This document shows positions 10,476 through 20,465 of a stretch of DNA of 64,000 nucleotides, one piece after another. Numbering within the stretch: position 1 is the first letter of the stretch; each line of letters begins with the position of its first letter. The stretch is from Micrasema longulum (lineage: Eukaryota > Arthropoda > Insecta > Trichoptera > Brachycentridae). The stretch lies in contig JAGVSM010000216.1 of assembly GCA_022494885.1 (NCBI GenBank), positions 39,783 through 103,782 of the forward strand, read 5' to 3'. The notes under the pieces were generated by a model. The model searched no databases. It was given only the letters and a program-made list of their open reading frames with translations, and had not been told where the DNA came from. The position numbers and the translations under genes were made by a program.

Positions 10476-10660
10476 GGATATGAAGAATAAAGGAACGTGG
10501 CCTATTAAGAGACCACAGGGCGCAGTCAACGCCCAGTCCAGTTCAGTTCAGCCAGTTCAGTCCAGTAAAGGTCAGACGGTCACTCTGTTCCAGAATGTAG
10601 TTCAAGTAGAGTTACTTTAACTCCTCATCTCCATTACTCTCGCGCTCCACAACAAAATAT
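10476..10660. other. GC-richer block with CAGTTCAG repeats
   Basis: A run of CAGTCCAGTTCAGTTCAGCC and CAGTTCAGTCCAG (about 10535-10568) follows 'agaccacagggcgcagtcaa'. The contrast with the surroundings and the short direct repeats recall an LTR or promoter-proximal segment, but no TG...CA ends, polypurine tract or duplicated partner was found. Confidence 0.3.
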
Positions 10661-10744
10661 CAGAGAGGGTAACTAAAAGTAATGATTTTCCATTATTTAA
10701 CTATCCCATTTTTAGAAACAAAGTACGTTATTCTTTAGGTTAAG

Positions 10745-10815
10745 TATTAATATCAGATATATTTATATATATATATATATATGATATATGTATATATGTG
10801 TATGTATATGTATCA
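10745..10815. repeat. TA/TG microsatellite
   Basis: ATATATAT run followed by TGTATATATGTGTATG. Confidence 0.8.
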
Positions 10816-10847
10816 AAATGTGTTCTCTATTAATTTGTTAACTATTA

Positions 10848-10962
10848 TCATATATTAGAATGTAATTGCCTAACTTGCAACAGGGTATGTACCCTTGTTA
10901 GCTGGGTAAAGTGAACGTCAAATTGTGTTTTTGATAAAAGGTGTAAATAAATAAATAAATAT
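10848..10962 (+). mobile_element. LINE 3' UTR and tail, probable
   Basis: Ends in GTAAATAAATAAATAAAT after a short hairpin-capable stretch (GGGTATGTACCC). Confidence 0.45.
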
Positions 10963-11587
10963 ATGTGTGTATGTATGTTTATAAATGCATAACAAGTGCC
11001 CCGACTCGACACGGATTTTCTAGCGATTCGAGGCAAGTTCACAAGCATGGGTCGTTCCTGATTGTGTCGCTATAAACGGCGTCTCTGTCGCTAATCAATG
11101 TATGTACAATGTTATTAATAATTAAAGTAAAATAAAATTTGTACAAAATACAAAAAATAATGTAATATGATTAATTTGTTACGTAGTACAGTAAGTAAAT
11201 ACATCATTAGATTTACATAACATATATTTGATGTTCGAGTAATTTTATGAAACAGAGATAAATCCTTGAGTTCCATTGTTAGCGGCAGTGACACAAATAG
11301 AAACTGATCTTCATAATAATTATTGATGCAACTGCATAATTTTGCATAATGCATTATAATATGTAGATCCATGTAACTGCGGCTCTTGTCCGACAGATCA
11401 GAGGTTCTGTCATCTCCGCTACTGAATGATATGAGACGTTTGATCTTTGAAAGATAACCGTAAAGGTCAAATAAGTCATGCAAATAATCGATTGCGATAA
11501 TCGAGCTATTCGAATATATATAATAACGTAATAAATCAATTGTTTTGGTGATAGAAAGTTAAGTAATAAATATTTACTATTCAAATC
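10963..11587. other. Stretch with no recognised feature
   Basis: Two overlapping minus-strand frames of 122 and 76 codons (11483-11115, 11584-11354) show no domain and have AT-driven composition. Confidence 0.45.
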
Positions 11588-11746
11588 TATTGGAACAGAG
11601 ACGGAAAATATGTTGAGAAGGGATATGGAAGTATAGGCATTTACAGGACTTTTTTTTATTTTTTTAAATAAAATGGCGTTGCATTATAGATTGTATGCTT
11701 TTGCCGATGTCACCTTGAATTATCAATTTAAAGGACTTATGACCTC
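11588..11746 (+). repeat. R1 repeat, left piece of an interrupted copy
   Basis: Carries the R1 start ('ggaacagagacggaaaatat', 'ggcatttacaggactt') and, after a foreign T-rich stretch, 'aggacttatgacctctc', where the next LINE cuts in. Confidence 0.65.
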
Positions 11747-12379
11747 TCTTTTTTTATTTTGATTTTTATTTGTTTATTTTTTCATACATGTATTATTTAC
11801 ATAGAAATATAATTACAAAAATACGCTTTAGAAAAATACATCTTAAAATTAAGCCATAACATAAATTGTAAAAAATGCCCACAAAGACTTCAGCGTCTGA
11901 GCGTGGGCCATTCCTTTTTTAATTATTAAAAAGTTTATGGCATATAAATATGGTATTACATGACCATAAAAAGAAAAGAAAAGAAAAAGAAAAAGAAAAG
12001 AAAAACCAAAGTAACATATGCTGATATTACGAAAACATGATTTATTTGCAGTATGCATTTATTTAAATACATGTTTTTTTTTTTAATAATGTGTCTATCT
12101 GTTCCCTCCACGCTAATCCAAGACCTCAAACCTACTTTAAACTGTACCAGTGATTTAATGTTTTGTAGCTCCTTAGTTAGAAAATTCAAGGATCTTGGAC
12201 CAACATGTAAGAAGTGCCTCTGTGCGAACTTAGTTCTCCATCCTGGAACTGAAAGTACACTATCAAAACTATTACTAATACGATTTAAATTATTACTAAA
12301 CAATTCCCTATTCAAGTAAACATATTTAATAAATATAATTTTCGCTGAAATAAATATAATTTTCAAAAACTAAGGAGTC
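11747..12379 (-). mobile_element. CR1/Jockey-type LINE 3' end inserted in R1
   Basis: The minus-strand frame 12366-11956 is open for 136 codons and carries 'NRELFSNNLNRI', 'GWRTKFAQRHFLHVGPRSLN' and a Ser/Phe-rich end, the R-x-H-x-L...P-x-x-x-N type C-terminus of CR1-like ORF2. Downstream is an AAAAG-rich stretch (about 11966-12004 on the plus strand) and the reverse tail near 11747-11790. R1 sequence stops at its left edge with 'acctctc' and resumes at its right edge with 'cactctctgg', which suggests a short CTCTC target duplication. 5'-truncated; no RT core. Confidence 0.7.
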
Positions 12380-12833
12380 CACTCTCTGGTTGATTTGAGT
12401 GGCTACTTTACACAGAGTGTAACATTCATACCATTTTGCCTCTGTTTGAACATCCACATTTCCCCAATTGTTCCATCTATTGACTTTTGTGAAGTAAAAG
12501 AGCTGAAACCTTTATGATGTGGGTGAGATTCATCCGGCTGAACCAATTCACCTACTAGGCAACGCCTGAAAACAATTTCTAATTTTTATAGTTCTTTTTT
12601 AACCAGGTAGAAAATTCAATAATGTTTTGAGTATGCCAAAATGCTTGTAGAATAGCTGGAGTTATTCATATCTGAATTTGTTGCAAATGGCCTTCTAAAT
12701 GGCCTTCTAAATATCCTTCTCAAAATGTTTTCCCTCTCTGTTGCAAAAAATTTAGATACTAATAACTCCCTAGGGAGGAAACCCAGCCAGTCTGCAAGCA
12801 TTTGGACATACTCAAAATATTGTTAAATATTTA
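12380..12833 (+). repeat. R1 repeat, right piece, with an inverted R1 end
   Basis: Continues the R1 core: 'gagtggctactttacac', 'cttttgtgaagtaaaagagc', 'attcatccggctgaaccaat', 'cacctactaggcaacgcctg'. From about 12715 a second R1 end is in reverse ('tgttttccctctctgttgca', 'actccctagggaggaaaccc'), closing at 'aaatattgtt' 12825. Confidence 0.75.
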
Positions 12834-12850
12834 TTATTGACTGATATTTC

Positions 12851-12924
12851 GCGGAATTTACGGATGCTGTTTGACATGCGAGAGTCCTGGATGGCAATAG
12901 GGTCTCCTGGAGGCATCTGATGAT
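12851..12924 (+). repeat. RTE-A 3' fragment
   Basis: The block 'gcgagagtcctggatggcaa' plus 'tagggtctcctggaggca' matches RTE-A at 7340 and 8550. Confidence 0.65.
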
Positions 12925-13300
12925 AAAAATGTACGTAATAAATGTAAACGAAAATTGTTAACGTTTTTTATTTAATCTAAAAATTAACACCAAAATTAAA
13001 ATAAAATAATAAAAATCACGCGTCACTCGAAATAATATTTTTTTCACTACAAGATGTTGTATTTGCTGTTACGTTAATATTGTTATATTTGATACAAACC
13101 TTTAGAATGGAATTTCAAGTCGAAGAAAGTGAGGATTATCTTTACCTTCTTCTGTTCGCGTTCAATTAAGGGATGAAAAAACAATGAAAACAACTTATGT
13201 TGACACTTAATACAATAAACTAACTACAGGCTTAAATTAATATCCATACAGAGTTTCAAGCCTGAAGTCGGACACATTTCGAAACCTTCCTGATGTCATA
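12925..13300. other. AT-rich stretch, nothing recognised
   Basis: No feature seen. Confidence 0.5.
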
Positions 13301-13349
13301 TTTACCTTTTGTATACGAGCTTAACCCAGCAATGCTTTGCTTTTACTAG
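13301..13349 (+). mobile_element. Possible Helitron 3' terminus
   Basis: A short hairpin (AGCAA...TTGCT, 13328-13341) lies a few nucleotides before CTAG at 13346-13349, the arrangement expected at a Helitron 3' end. The matching 5' end was not found. Confidence 0.35.
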
Positions 13350-13499
13350 ATTTGAGTATATACTCGTTTATAGATTAGATATATATATAGAACAATAAAG
13401 TTTATATATAGAATACAATCTAAAGCTGTACAACAAAAATAAAAAAATATTGTATCTTGAAAGAGTGTAAAAACCGTTCGGATACACGTAAGAGATGAT

Positions 13500-14369
13500 G
13501 TAACTTTTCGTTTGTAAATAGGTACTTAGGTACATGTTTATGTTTGAATTCCATAACTTCAAATAATTAATAATCAACCAAATATTTTTTTTTTTTGCAA
13601 ATATCAAACTCTGTTTTTCTCACCAACAGGGGTGCACTTTATTCAGGAATGCTATTTTCGAAATTGTTCTTAATGTCAGTTTATATTATTTTAGTATTAC
13701 CAAAAATCCAGCCAAAAGAAATAAATGGTAGAAACCATAAGGAATTTAAGGCAATAATTTGATTGGGATCTAATAAAACGAATGTTAAACTTATAATTAG
13801 AAATCAAACACTGATTTGAGTCTACTGAATACTTTATTTTATTTTTACAAATATAAACATATAAAAATAAAACTTCGTGACAATTGTTTCGCCTTATTAG
13901 GGCATTTTCAAAACATTCGTTTGAAAATGCCCTAATAAGGCGAAACAATTGTCACGAAGTTTTATTTTTTTATATGTTATTTGTAAAAATAAAATAAAGT
14001 ATTCAGTAGACTCAAATCAGTGTTTGATTTCTAATTATAAGTTTAAATATGGAGTTCTACAAAATAAACACCAAATCAATCAATAAAACGAATGTTGTCT
14101 GTAAACATTCAAAAACATTTTTTTATACCAAAAAAAATTACGACTCAAGTTTTTTTTATGCATTCTCGGCGAGTGCAGCTTTGGTGAACGATGAAAAAAA
14201 TATTTTCACTCTTAGCTTTTTCTCTACTTAATAAATTGAAGATTTTAAGAGCTATAAATCTGCTTATGATAAAGATCTACATTTCGCTGAAAACCGCACG
14301 TAAATTGCCCCAGCAGTTATTCAGTCTATCGAGGACATACATACAAACATTGCCTTTTAGATATATAGA
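13500..14369 (-). mobile_element. Helitron remains, minus strand
   Basis: On the minus strand it opens with TCTATATATCTAAAAGG at 14369, followed by 'ttacgtgcggttttcagcga' and 'aaatgtagatcttt', the 5' block shared with the Helitrons at 39186, 42173 and 60050. Farther in, 'gtgcacccctgttggtgaga' (about 13650-13615) and the GTACCTAGGTACC-like motif at 13520-13535 match inner parts of the 39-kb and 42-kb copies. The usual 3' end (GGGTCCGCT) was not found, so this copy is 3'-incomplete. It contains the fold-back at 13787-14044. No Rep/helicase coding; non-autonomous. Confidence 0.65.
13787..14044. repeat. Large fold-back, 126- and 125-nt arms, 7-nt loop
   Basis: Left arm 13787-13912 and right arm 13920-14044 are near-perfect reverse complements around ACATTCG. 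Each arm contains GCC-CTAATAA-GGC followed by GAAAC, resembling stem II and the GAAA box of Penelope-type hammerheads. The words ATAAAACGAATGTT at about 13773 and 14083 flank the structure, and CGAATGTTTT occurs inverted at its centre. Confidence 0.9.
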
Positions 14370-14825
14370 CGGGTAAGTTTTTTTTTTCTAAAATAAATCT
14401 TATCACGTTTCACTGAACAGTAAATAGTAAAAAAAAAAAAAAATAGTTGAATCTATATTGTTCTGTTAAGCTAAAAATGTTTGTTTTGTTTAAAATAAAA
14501 TAGTTTCTACACTATTAACATTTTTACAATATTTTTATTGTTATCAAGTTTCCTAATCACAATTAACAATACTTTGAAGTTTTAATTAAACCCCTCGTCA
14601 GTAGTTATTGCGTGTATTTACTTGCGTAGCTAAAACCCATTTGATCATCTCCCCCTGTAGTTAATTAATCACTTAAACTATAATTAATTGAATCCATTGT
14701 CAACTCAGTCACGGTTGATCGTAATATTGACATACGGATCCCAATATAAACTAAATGCCTATATGTTATTACATAGTGGTACATTATGTATTGTACCAGC
14801 TATTTCAAGTAGTGTACCAACTACG
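14370..14825. other. AT-rich stretch, nothing recognised
   Basis: Poly(A) run near 14430. No coding potential. Confidence 0.5.
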
Positions 14826-15080
14826 AGTAGGTATATACTTCTTCTTCTTTTCCGGTGCCTTGTCAGGTCTTGACGTTGGCTACCACTGCAGCAAAAGCAT
14901 TTCAGTTCTGTGCTACTTTTATATTCCGCGGCCAGAACGACTGCTAATTGATGCACTCGTCGTAGTGATTCCTGCTAAAATATGACTAAAGTGGTTTCCC
15001 ATTGCCGTCTCTGGTGGATTTTTCTGTCGGGGTTACCTTCCCTTAGCTGGTTAGTTACGGTTTGAAGGCGCCATAAACTA
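14826..15080 (-). repeat. Repeat D (retroelement-like, minus strand)
   Basis: Shares 'gtttcccattgccgtctctg', 'gtggatttttctgt', 'ggaggcgccataaac' and 'acgttggc' with 21155-21400. The layout, with CTTCTTCTT at the start in reverse, suggests a non-LTR 3' end. No clear protein motif. Confidence 0.55.
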
Positions 15081-15220
15081 GCCTTTCAGCAGTAAGTTTT
15101 TACCAAAAAATACACAGAAGTTATGTATATATATTAAATTATCAACATTAAAGTAAATCAACAATTGCCACCTTTAAAATAATCAGTAATCAGTAGCTCA
15201 ATCACAAATCCCATTCTGAC

Positions 15221-17368
15221 ATGGTGGAAAAAGTATCGGTAGTTTCTAACTCTATTTTCATCTGCGGAGACTATAACTTGCCTAAAGTAACTTGGATCAA
15301 CGACAATGAAGGCGTTAATGTGGCAAACCCCATATCTGTAAATGCTTCTCTAATTGTTAACATTTTCTCATATTTAAACATGTTCCAATTGAATTCTATA
15401 CTTAACTGCTCAAACTATTGCCTTGATCTAATCTTTAGCAATAATTCTAATTCTACTGTCATTGAATCCATTGATCCATTATTACCAGTCGATAAACATC
15501 ACCCTCCACTTTCTGGAGATATTTGCCATTCATTTTCTAATAACTTACTCAAACCTAATGACTTATTATATCTTAAATTTAAAGATGGTGATTATGCTGG
15601 CCTCAGTCAATATCTTTCAGAAATTGATTGGAACAGTATTCTAAGCAATTCTCACATAAATGATGCAGTCATCTTATTTAATGATAAAGTCGCAATTGGG
15701 ATGGAACAATTTATCCCAAAAGGAAATTTTATTCAACCTAAGTTTCCAAAATGGTTTAGCTCTGATTTAAAGACTCTGATTTTGAAAAAGAAAAGGATCC
15801 ACAAACTTTATAAACAAACTGGGAATCTCAAATTTTATCAACAATTTTCTCAACTAAGAGAACTTGCGAAGTCTGAATCATCCAATTGTTATAGATCATA
15901 CATCAATGAAACTGAAACAATGTTGTCCATAAATCCCAAAAAGTTTTGGAGTTTTGTTTCTAATAAGCGTTTCAATAACGATCTGCCAATAAGTATGTTT
16001 CTTAAAGATAAACACGCATCTAATGGTACCGACATAGCTAATCTTTTTGCAACGCATTTTTCTTCAGTATATGTTAATAATTCTTCCAATGTTAATTCCT
16101 TATTTAGCTATACTAATACTGTAGACCTGAATAATTGTGAAGTGTCAGCTGAGGATGTCAGAATCGCTCTAAGTAAACTTGGTAATGGTAAATGTATTGG
16201 TCCAGATGGTATTCCTGAAATACTACTATCAAATTGTAAATCTAGTCTTGCCAAGCCTCTGTCTTTACTGTTTAATATGTCTTTAACAACGAGTGTATTT
16301 CCTGATATTTGGAAAATTTCTATAATAAGACTGATATTCAAATCTGGTGATAAATCTAACGTAACTAACTATAGACCCATTTCAATGATATCTCCTGTAC
16401 CTAAACTATTCGAATCAATTATTACAAAAAAAATAACACCTATATTTAAAAATGTGCTGATTGAGGAGCAGCATGGATTTGGGACAGCCAAATCAACGAC
16501 GACCAATTTGCTTTCTTTTACTGATACTATTTTTACAGCGTTCGAGAATAATCTTCAAGCTGATGTACTGTATACAGACTTCTCCAAGGCCTTTGACAAA
16601 GTTGATCAAAACATTTTATGTGCTAAACTTCGTGCTGTAGGCATTAGAGATCCCTTTTTATCGTTTTTAAAATCCTACCTCTCACATAGAAAACAAAGTG
16701 TAAAAATCAATAACTTCATATCAAATAGCTTCCTAGTAACTTTTGGTGTACCACAGGGTGCCCACTTGGCCCCTCTTCTATTTAATCTGTTTGTTAATGA
16801 TGCTGCTAATGTTTTTTCTTTTACAAAATTCTGGCTTTTTGCTGACGATAACAAGATACTTAAGCGAATTAAAAATATTGATGACTGTGTCAGACTCCAA
16901 GAAGACATAAATGCTTTTCATACTTGGTGCAAAACTAATAACATGGAACTTAACATCGATAAATGCAAAATTATTTCATACCATAAATGTAAACATCCTT
17001 TTATTTTTGATTATAAACTTAATGGCCAAGTTCTTTCGATTGTCACCACTATAAGAGATCTTGGAGTGATCCTAGATAATAAACTCACTTTTCTGGAACA
17101 CTTTGATAATATAGTAAACAGATCCTTAAAAATTTTAGGCTTTATTAATAGAACTATGTCTGATTTCCAAAGTATGCTTACACTTAAAACACTTTATTGC
17201 TCTTTAGTTCGCCCTATTCTTGAATATGCATCTGTAATCTGGTCCCCTCTTTATGCTGTTCATATCAAGCGCCTTGAATCAGTTCAACATCGTTTTATAA
17301 GAAAAATTGCATGGAAGATGGATTGGAAAGAGGAGACTATTCATATTCTGATATGGAGAGGTTTTTAA
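15221..17368 (+). CDS. LINE ORF2: endonuclease end and reverse transcriptase
   Basis: A 715-codon open frame. Residues 10-22 hold the endonuclease strand with GDYN (16-19; usually GDFN) and 'LPKVTW'. The RT fingers begin near 320: GPDGIPE at 327-333, then the K-SGD...NYRPIS block. 'YTDFSKAFDKVD' carries the first catalytic Asp (D453). 'GVPQGAHLAPLLFNLFVND' starts at G509 and 'FADDNK' has the catalytic pair D542-D543. The FADD box and the later 'DLGVILDNKLTF' and 'LVRPILEYASVIW' motifs fit the CR1/Jockey superfamily. It would copy element RNA at a nicked genomic target. The annotated Met is only the first in frame; the frame is open further upstream and is cut by 5' truncation. The C-terminus is shifted at about 17310-17340 and continues in the next entry. 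Confidence 0.88.
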   Translation: MVEKVSVVSNSIFICGDYNLPKVTWINDNEGVNVANPISVNASLIVNIFSYLNMFQLNSILNCSNYCLDLIFSNNSNSTVIESIDPLLPVDKHHPPLSGDICHSFSNNLLKPNDLLYLKFKDGDYAGLSQYLSEIDWNSILSNSHINDAVILFNDKVAIGMEQFIPKGNFIQPKFPKWFSSDLKTLILKKKRIHKLYKQTGNLKFYQQFSQLRELAKSESSNCYRSYINETETMLSINPKKFWSFVSNKRFNNDLPISMFLKDKHASNGTDIANLFATHFSSVYVNNSSNVNSLFSYTNTVDLNNCEVSAEDVRIALSKLGNGKCIGPDGIPEILLSNCKSSLAKPLSLLFNMSLTTSVFPDIWKISIIRLIFKSGDKSNVTNYRPISMISPVPKLFESIITKKITPIFKNVLIEEQHGFGTAKSTTTNLLSFTDTIFTAFENNLQADVLYTDFSKAFDKVDQNILCAKLRAVGIRDPFLSFLKSYLSHRKQSVKINNFISNSFLVTFGVPQGAHLAPLLFNLFVNDAANVFSFTKFWLFADDNKILKRIKNIDDCVRLQEDINAFHTWCKTNNMELNIDKCKIISYHKCKHPFIFDYKLNGQVLSIVTTIRDLGVILDNKLTFLEHFDNIVNRSLKILGFINRTMSDFQSMLTLKTLYCSLVRPILEYASVIWSPLYAVHIKRLESVQHRFIRKIAWKMDWKEETIHILIWRGF

Positions 17369-17658
17369 GCATATCAAGTCTTGAAAAACGCAGATGCATT
17401 GCAGATATAATCTGCATGTATAAAATTATGAACTGTCTCATTGATGCCCCTGAAATTTTGCAAAAGATTCTTTTTAATGTTCCCACCCGTAGACTAAGAA
17501 ATAATGAAATGCTTTTCCTCGGTCACTATAGGACCAATTATGGTGCACAGTCGCCTTTGCCCAGAATGATCAGGCGGGTGAACGATCATCAAGATCTTGA
17601 TTATTATGGTGTAAGGATGTCTTTCTTTACAAATCAGCTAAAGAATCTGTATAGTTAG
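17311..17658 (+). pseudogene. LINE ORF2 C-terminal part after a frameshift
   Basis: Natural continuation of the reverse transcriptase protein in another frame: 'SISSLEKRRCIADIICMYKI' is the L-x-x-RR...D-x-x-x-x-YK motif that follows the 'RFIRKI' region in CR1/Jockey proteins. It then runs to 'GAQSPLPRMIRRVNDHQDLD' and a final 'FFTNQLKNLYS'. A single indel between about 17310 and 17340 separates it from 15221-17368; otherwise the protein would be continuous. Relatives of this C-terminus can be read at 7437-7655, 34795-34920 (-) and 44577-44720. Confidence 0.8.
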
Positions 17659-17811
17659 CCTATGCTTTTTACTTAATCTAAAAAATCTATCATCTGTCTT
17701 TGCTGCTTATTTCTGTTCCTTATATTTTTTATTCCTTTGTAAAAATTTCTTTTAATTGTAATGTTTATAATGGACTTTGTCCGTAAATAAATAAATAAAT
17801 AAATAAATAAA

Positions 17812-18225
17812 CTATCGACGTGCTAAAAAACATCCTAAGCATTTGAGCGATCACAATGAACAATATTGAACATGCTCATGTTTTCGCAGTCATCTCTATG
17901 TCAACGCTCGAGTCGGTTTGATTTTTGTTTTTCTCGTAAATAAATACAGTTCACTGGCGAAAAATTATCGTTTACTATAAAAAATAATACAATTTATTGC
18001 ATTTGCAAAACAGTAAGGAGTATCCAATACAAAAAATGAATATTAAATTACAATTACTGTGGCGACTGCTTTTCTTAACATGGCTTGCCAACCGCCGGCT
18101 AAATGCAATAAATAGCATGATAAATAATAAATAAATAAATAAAAATAGCAGTTTTGGAATATTTTCCATATTTACACCGGTGAAATTCGAATATGAGATT
18201 GCACAGCAGGATTATCGACATGTTT
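17812..18225 (+). other. AT-rich stretch with a probable LINE tail
   Basis: Around 18085-18140 'ccgccggctaaatgc' is followed by TAAATAATAAATAAATAAAT, as at LINE 3' ends. The rest is unassigned. Confidence 0.4.
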
Positions 18226-18475
18226 TTTTATTTATTTATAAATTATAAAACACTAAGTATTTTACAAGTATAATACGTTGAATTACATCCCCAGAAGTTA
18301 CAACAACTCAATTCGGGACATAAATAATATTAACATTTAGAAAATAACACATATTGAGAACAACAATGAAACAAAGCAAGTTTAGCACCTTTATAACTAA
18401 ATATAGCACAACAATATATACGCCAAAAAGCTTTTCTTACACAAGCAGCATAAATATATATATAAAAAAAACGCT
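18226..18475 (-). mobile_element. LINE 3' UTR, minus strand (pair with 41095)
   Basis: Matches 41095-41320 for over 200 bp ('taatattaacatttagaaaa', 'caagtttagcacctttataa', 'caacaatatatacgcc'). It starts with the reverse A-rich tail. No coding. Confidence 0.75.
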
Positions 18476-18489
18476 TTTAAGAATAAAAA

Positions 18490-18990
18490 AAAGTAGTAAA
18501 TCTACTAAGGGAGATAAGGTCATTAACATCACATGCAATGCAGATGATGCTGCCATAGTGATGATGAAAACATATCCATCTCAGTTAGTAAACATCTGGA
18601 TGCCTAAGAAATGTCGTATGGTACAATTAACACATGATTATTGGAAACATAATTCGGATATATAAAACGTCTGTCAGACCAAATCATGGTGTATACAACA
18701 AAGGCGAGGATAGATAGAGAGAAAATAAAAAATACGAAAAACCTAGTAGAAAAACTAAATAGAAAAACCACATAACTGCTCAGAACGTCAGAGATGAAAA
18801 TACTAAAGGCAATCGCAGGGAAACCCAAAAGAGGCAGAATCTAGAGTCAAGAAGTTAGACGGATTTGCGATACCCATTGCATAGTAAATAGATTATGGAG
18901 AGATTACGTCAATAATTCCATTATGGACAGCTCCAAAATCCCCTATACCATTGCCCATGAAATCCCGGCCGTGTATTAACAATCCTATAA
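18490..18990 (+). pseudogene. RTE-like RT C-terminal pseudogene
   Basis: In shifting frames it reads 'ADDAAIV', then 'KTSVRP...VYTTKARID', 'TSEMKILKAIAGKPKRG' and 'ICDTHCIVNRLWRDYVN'. This order is the one in insect RTE-type proteins: ADDxAxxA catalytic box, a TYxxETRxDT-like stretch, TEMKxLRxIAGK, and a C-terminal IRxxCxV...W region. Many frameshifts; middle parts are deleted. Confidence 0.6.
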
Positions 18991-19508
18991 TATTAAGTGT
19001 TCAAGGATGTTCCATTGTGATCGCGAATACGATAAACAACCATGGTGAGAAATTGTTATCACGTCGTTTATTAGCACGCCGATAGTTATTTGTGATTAAG
19101 CTACAGCATCGGATATAATACACTTATGCCAACGTTTTTCGATGGAATGTTTTCGACTTTCGACAAATGATAAACAATAAATACATTAGTTTTTTAATAT
19201 TACGAACAAGAATCTAATTACGTATTTGACCAGTTATGATTTTTAAAACACCGTAAGATTATTCTAGTGCTGTGGGTGTTTTCTGCAAATTGAAAAATGC
19301 CGTTTTCGTGATCGACACTATTTTCAAAAGGTGATTATAAAAGTTTTTTGTAAGAAAGCGACCTGGTAGTTTTTAGCAGAACATAAAATAGACCTTACTG
19401 CAGGCGATAACACCGAAATATCATTTTTCCAAAATTGTGGACTGGCTGCATTCTGCATAACTACGTTTAATTAATTAGCGTCCTTAGAATCGGTAGGCGA
19501 AAATGATT
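18991..19508. other. Stretch with no recognised feature
   Basis: No repeat relatives seen in the window. Confidence 0.5.
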
Positions 19509-19684
19509 TTTTTTGGTAAAATAAAAAAGTATTAGCGTTCTTATGATTTACCCAAATATTTCAATTTCGGAAGCATTTTTAACAAGTTGAAAATAACTAT
19601 TTTCAAGGTTTAGAAACCGGGCTTTGAATCTCGGATCTTTGATCCGTGAGTCCGCGACACTAGCCACAGGACCACAACCCGGTA
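19509..19684 (-). mobile_element. SINE-B, full length
   Basis: On the minus strand: GGGTTGTGGTCCTGTGGCTA head (box-A-like), GATCCGAGATTCAAAGCCC (decayed box B), then 'gaaatatttgggtaaatcat' and 'aagaacgctaatac' in the tail. Relatives are at 30019, 40312 and 62757. Confidence 0.75.
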
Positions 19685-19917
19685 AATTATAACACCAGAT
19701 CAATTTGACAATTTTAATCTTACTATCTTGTCAGTACACAAATACTCTCGAACCACCTAGTACATATGTACGCATGTATATGTTTATACATACCTGTAGA
19801 CATTAGCATAATAAAATAGTTCGTCTGTCGCGTTTACCTGCCTCTTGGAACAAAACAGAGCGAAGTAAATAAAATTAAAAAATAACAAGAAAATATCGAA
19901 ATTATCGTCCCAAGGTG
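19685..19917. other. Unassigned
   Basis: AT-rich, no feature. Confidence 0.4.
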
Positions 19918-20022
19918 ACACGAATCCCCTCCCTGCCTTCCCTCTCCCCCCCCCCCTCGTCCCATCCGGTGACTGTCCCTCTCCCCCTTCCTCCCCGGCG
20001 CACTCCTCTGCCTAACCTTTGC
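19918..20022. other. C-rich/G-rich block
   Basis: A strongly pyrimidine-biased block: CCCCTCCC, an 11-C run near 19947-19957, CTCCCCC and CCTCCCC. The minus strand has several G-runs of 3 or more close together, so a G-quadruplex is possible. Frames on both strands are open only because stops are rare in such sequence. Confidence 0.75.
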
Positions 20023-20430
20023 TCGGCACAGACATACATAGGTGCCCAAACTGTGTTCATTGTGTGGATTATTGCTTCTGCCGAACCAATGGATTTCAAA
20101 TGTTTTAATATCAATGTCTTACAAAAAATATATGCTATAATGCAAGAACCATGCAAATGTTGTAGGAGCCTCAAACTGGTGAGGTTATTTACCGGTCGCC
20201 TTAGTGAAATTGGTCGCGTAAAGAAGTCTGAAAGGTTGATAAAAGCTGACACATGGCAAACCCTTATTTTTGTTGGAATTTTTTTTTAGAATGATTTTTA
20301 AAGCTCTGGTAATTATTTTTATTATATTACCACTTCTTTTAAGGCCTTTTTTTATGATTATATTTATAATTTTTATTTATTTATTATTTTTAAATTTTGG
20401 TGACCATTTAAAAAAAAACAACAAAATAAT
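20023..20430. other. Stretch with no recognised feature
   Basis: Contains a moderately GC-balanced part (20030-20260) with no recognisable protein. Confidence 0.4.
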
Positions 20431-20465
20431 GTTTCCTCACGGGAGTGTCCTGTCCCGAGGGAAAC
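20431..20465. repeat. Hairpin GTTTCC...GGAAAC
   Basis: 35-nt stem-loop with paired GTTTCC(TC)..GGGA and TCCC..GGGAAAC segments. Confidence 0.7.

Larger units (their letters stand above)
15190..17811 (+). mobile_element. CR1/Jockey-type LINE, 5'-truncated, best preserved
   Basis: Includes the end of the endonuclease domain, a complete reverse transcriptase, a C-terminal region shifted by one frame, a 3' UTR of about 125 bp (17659-17784) and a tail of six AAAT units (17785-17811). The 5' part (ORF1 and most of the endonuclease) is missing; homology begins near 15195 in frame. No target-site duplication is obvious at the AT-rich edges. Internal sequence is far less decayed than other LINE copies here, so it is likely a recent insertion. 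Confidence 0.9.

Noticed and set aside
10384..10620. 78-codon plus-strand frame
   Set aside because: Its first half is TG/TA microsatellite; the second half has no motif.
12053..12319. 88-codon plus-strand frame
   Set aside because: Antisense of the LINE C-terminus on the minus strand.
13697..13948. 83-codon minus-strand frame
   Set aside because: Translation of the large fold-back.
19834..20289. Three frames over the C-rich block
   Set aside because: Open only because C/G runs lack stop codons; no domain.
20431..20465. Rho-independent terminator-like hairpin
   Set aside because: No bacterial gene context; only a small inverted repeat in insect-like DNA.
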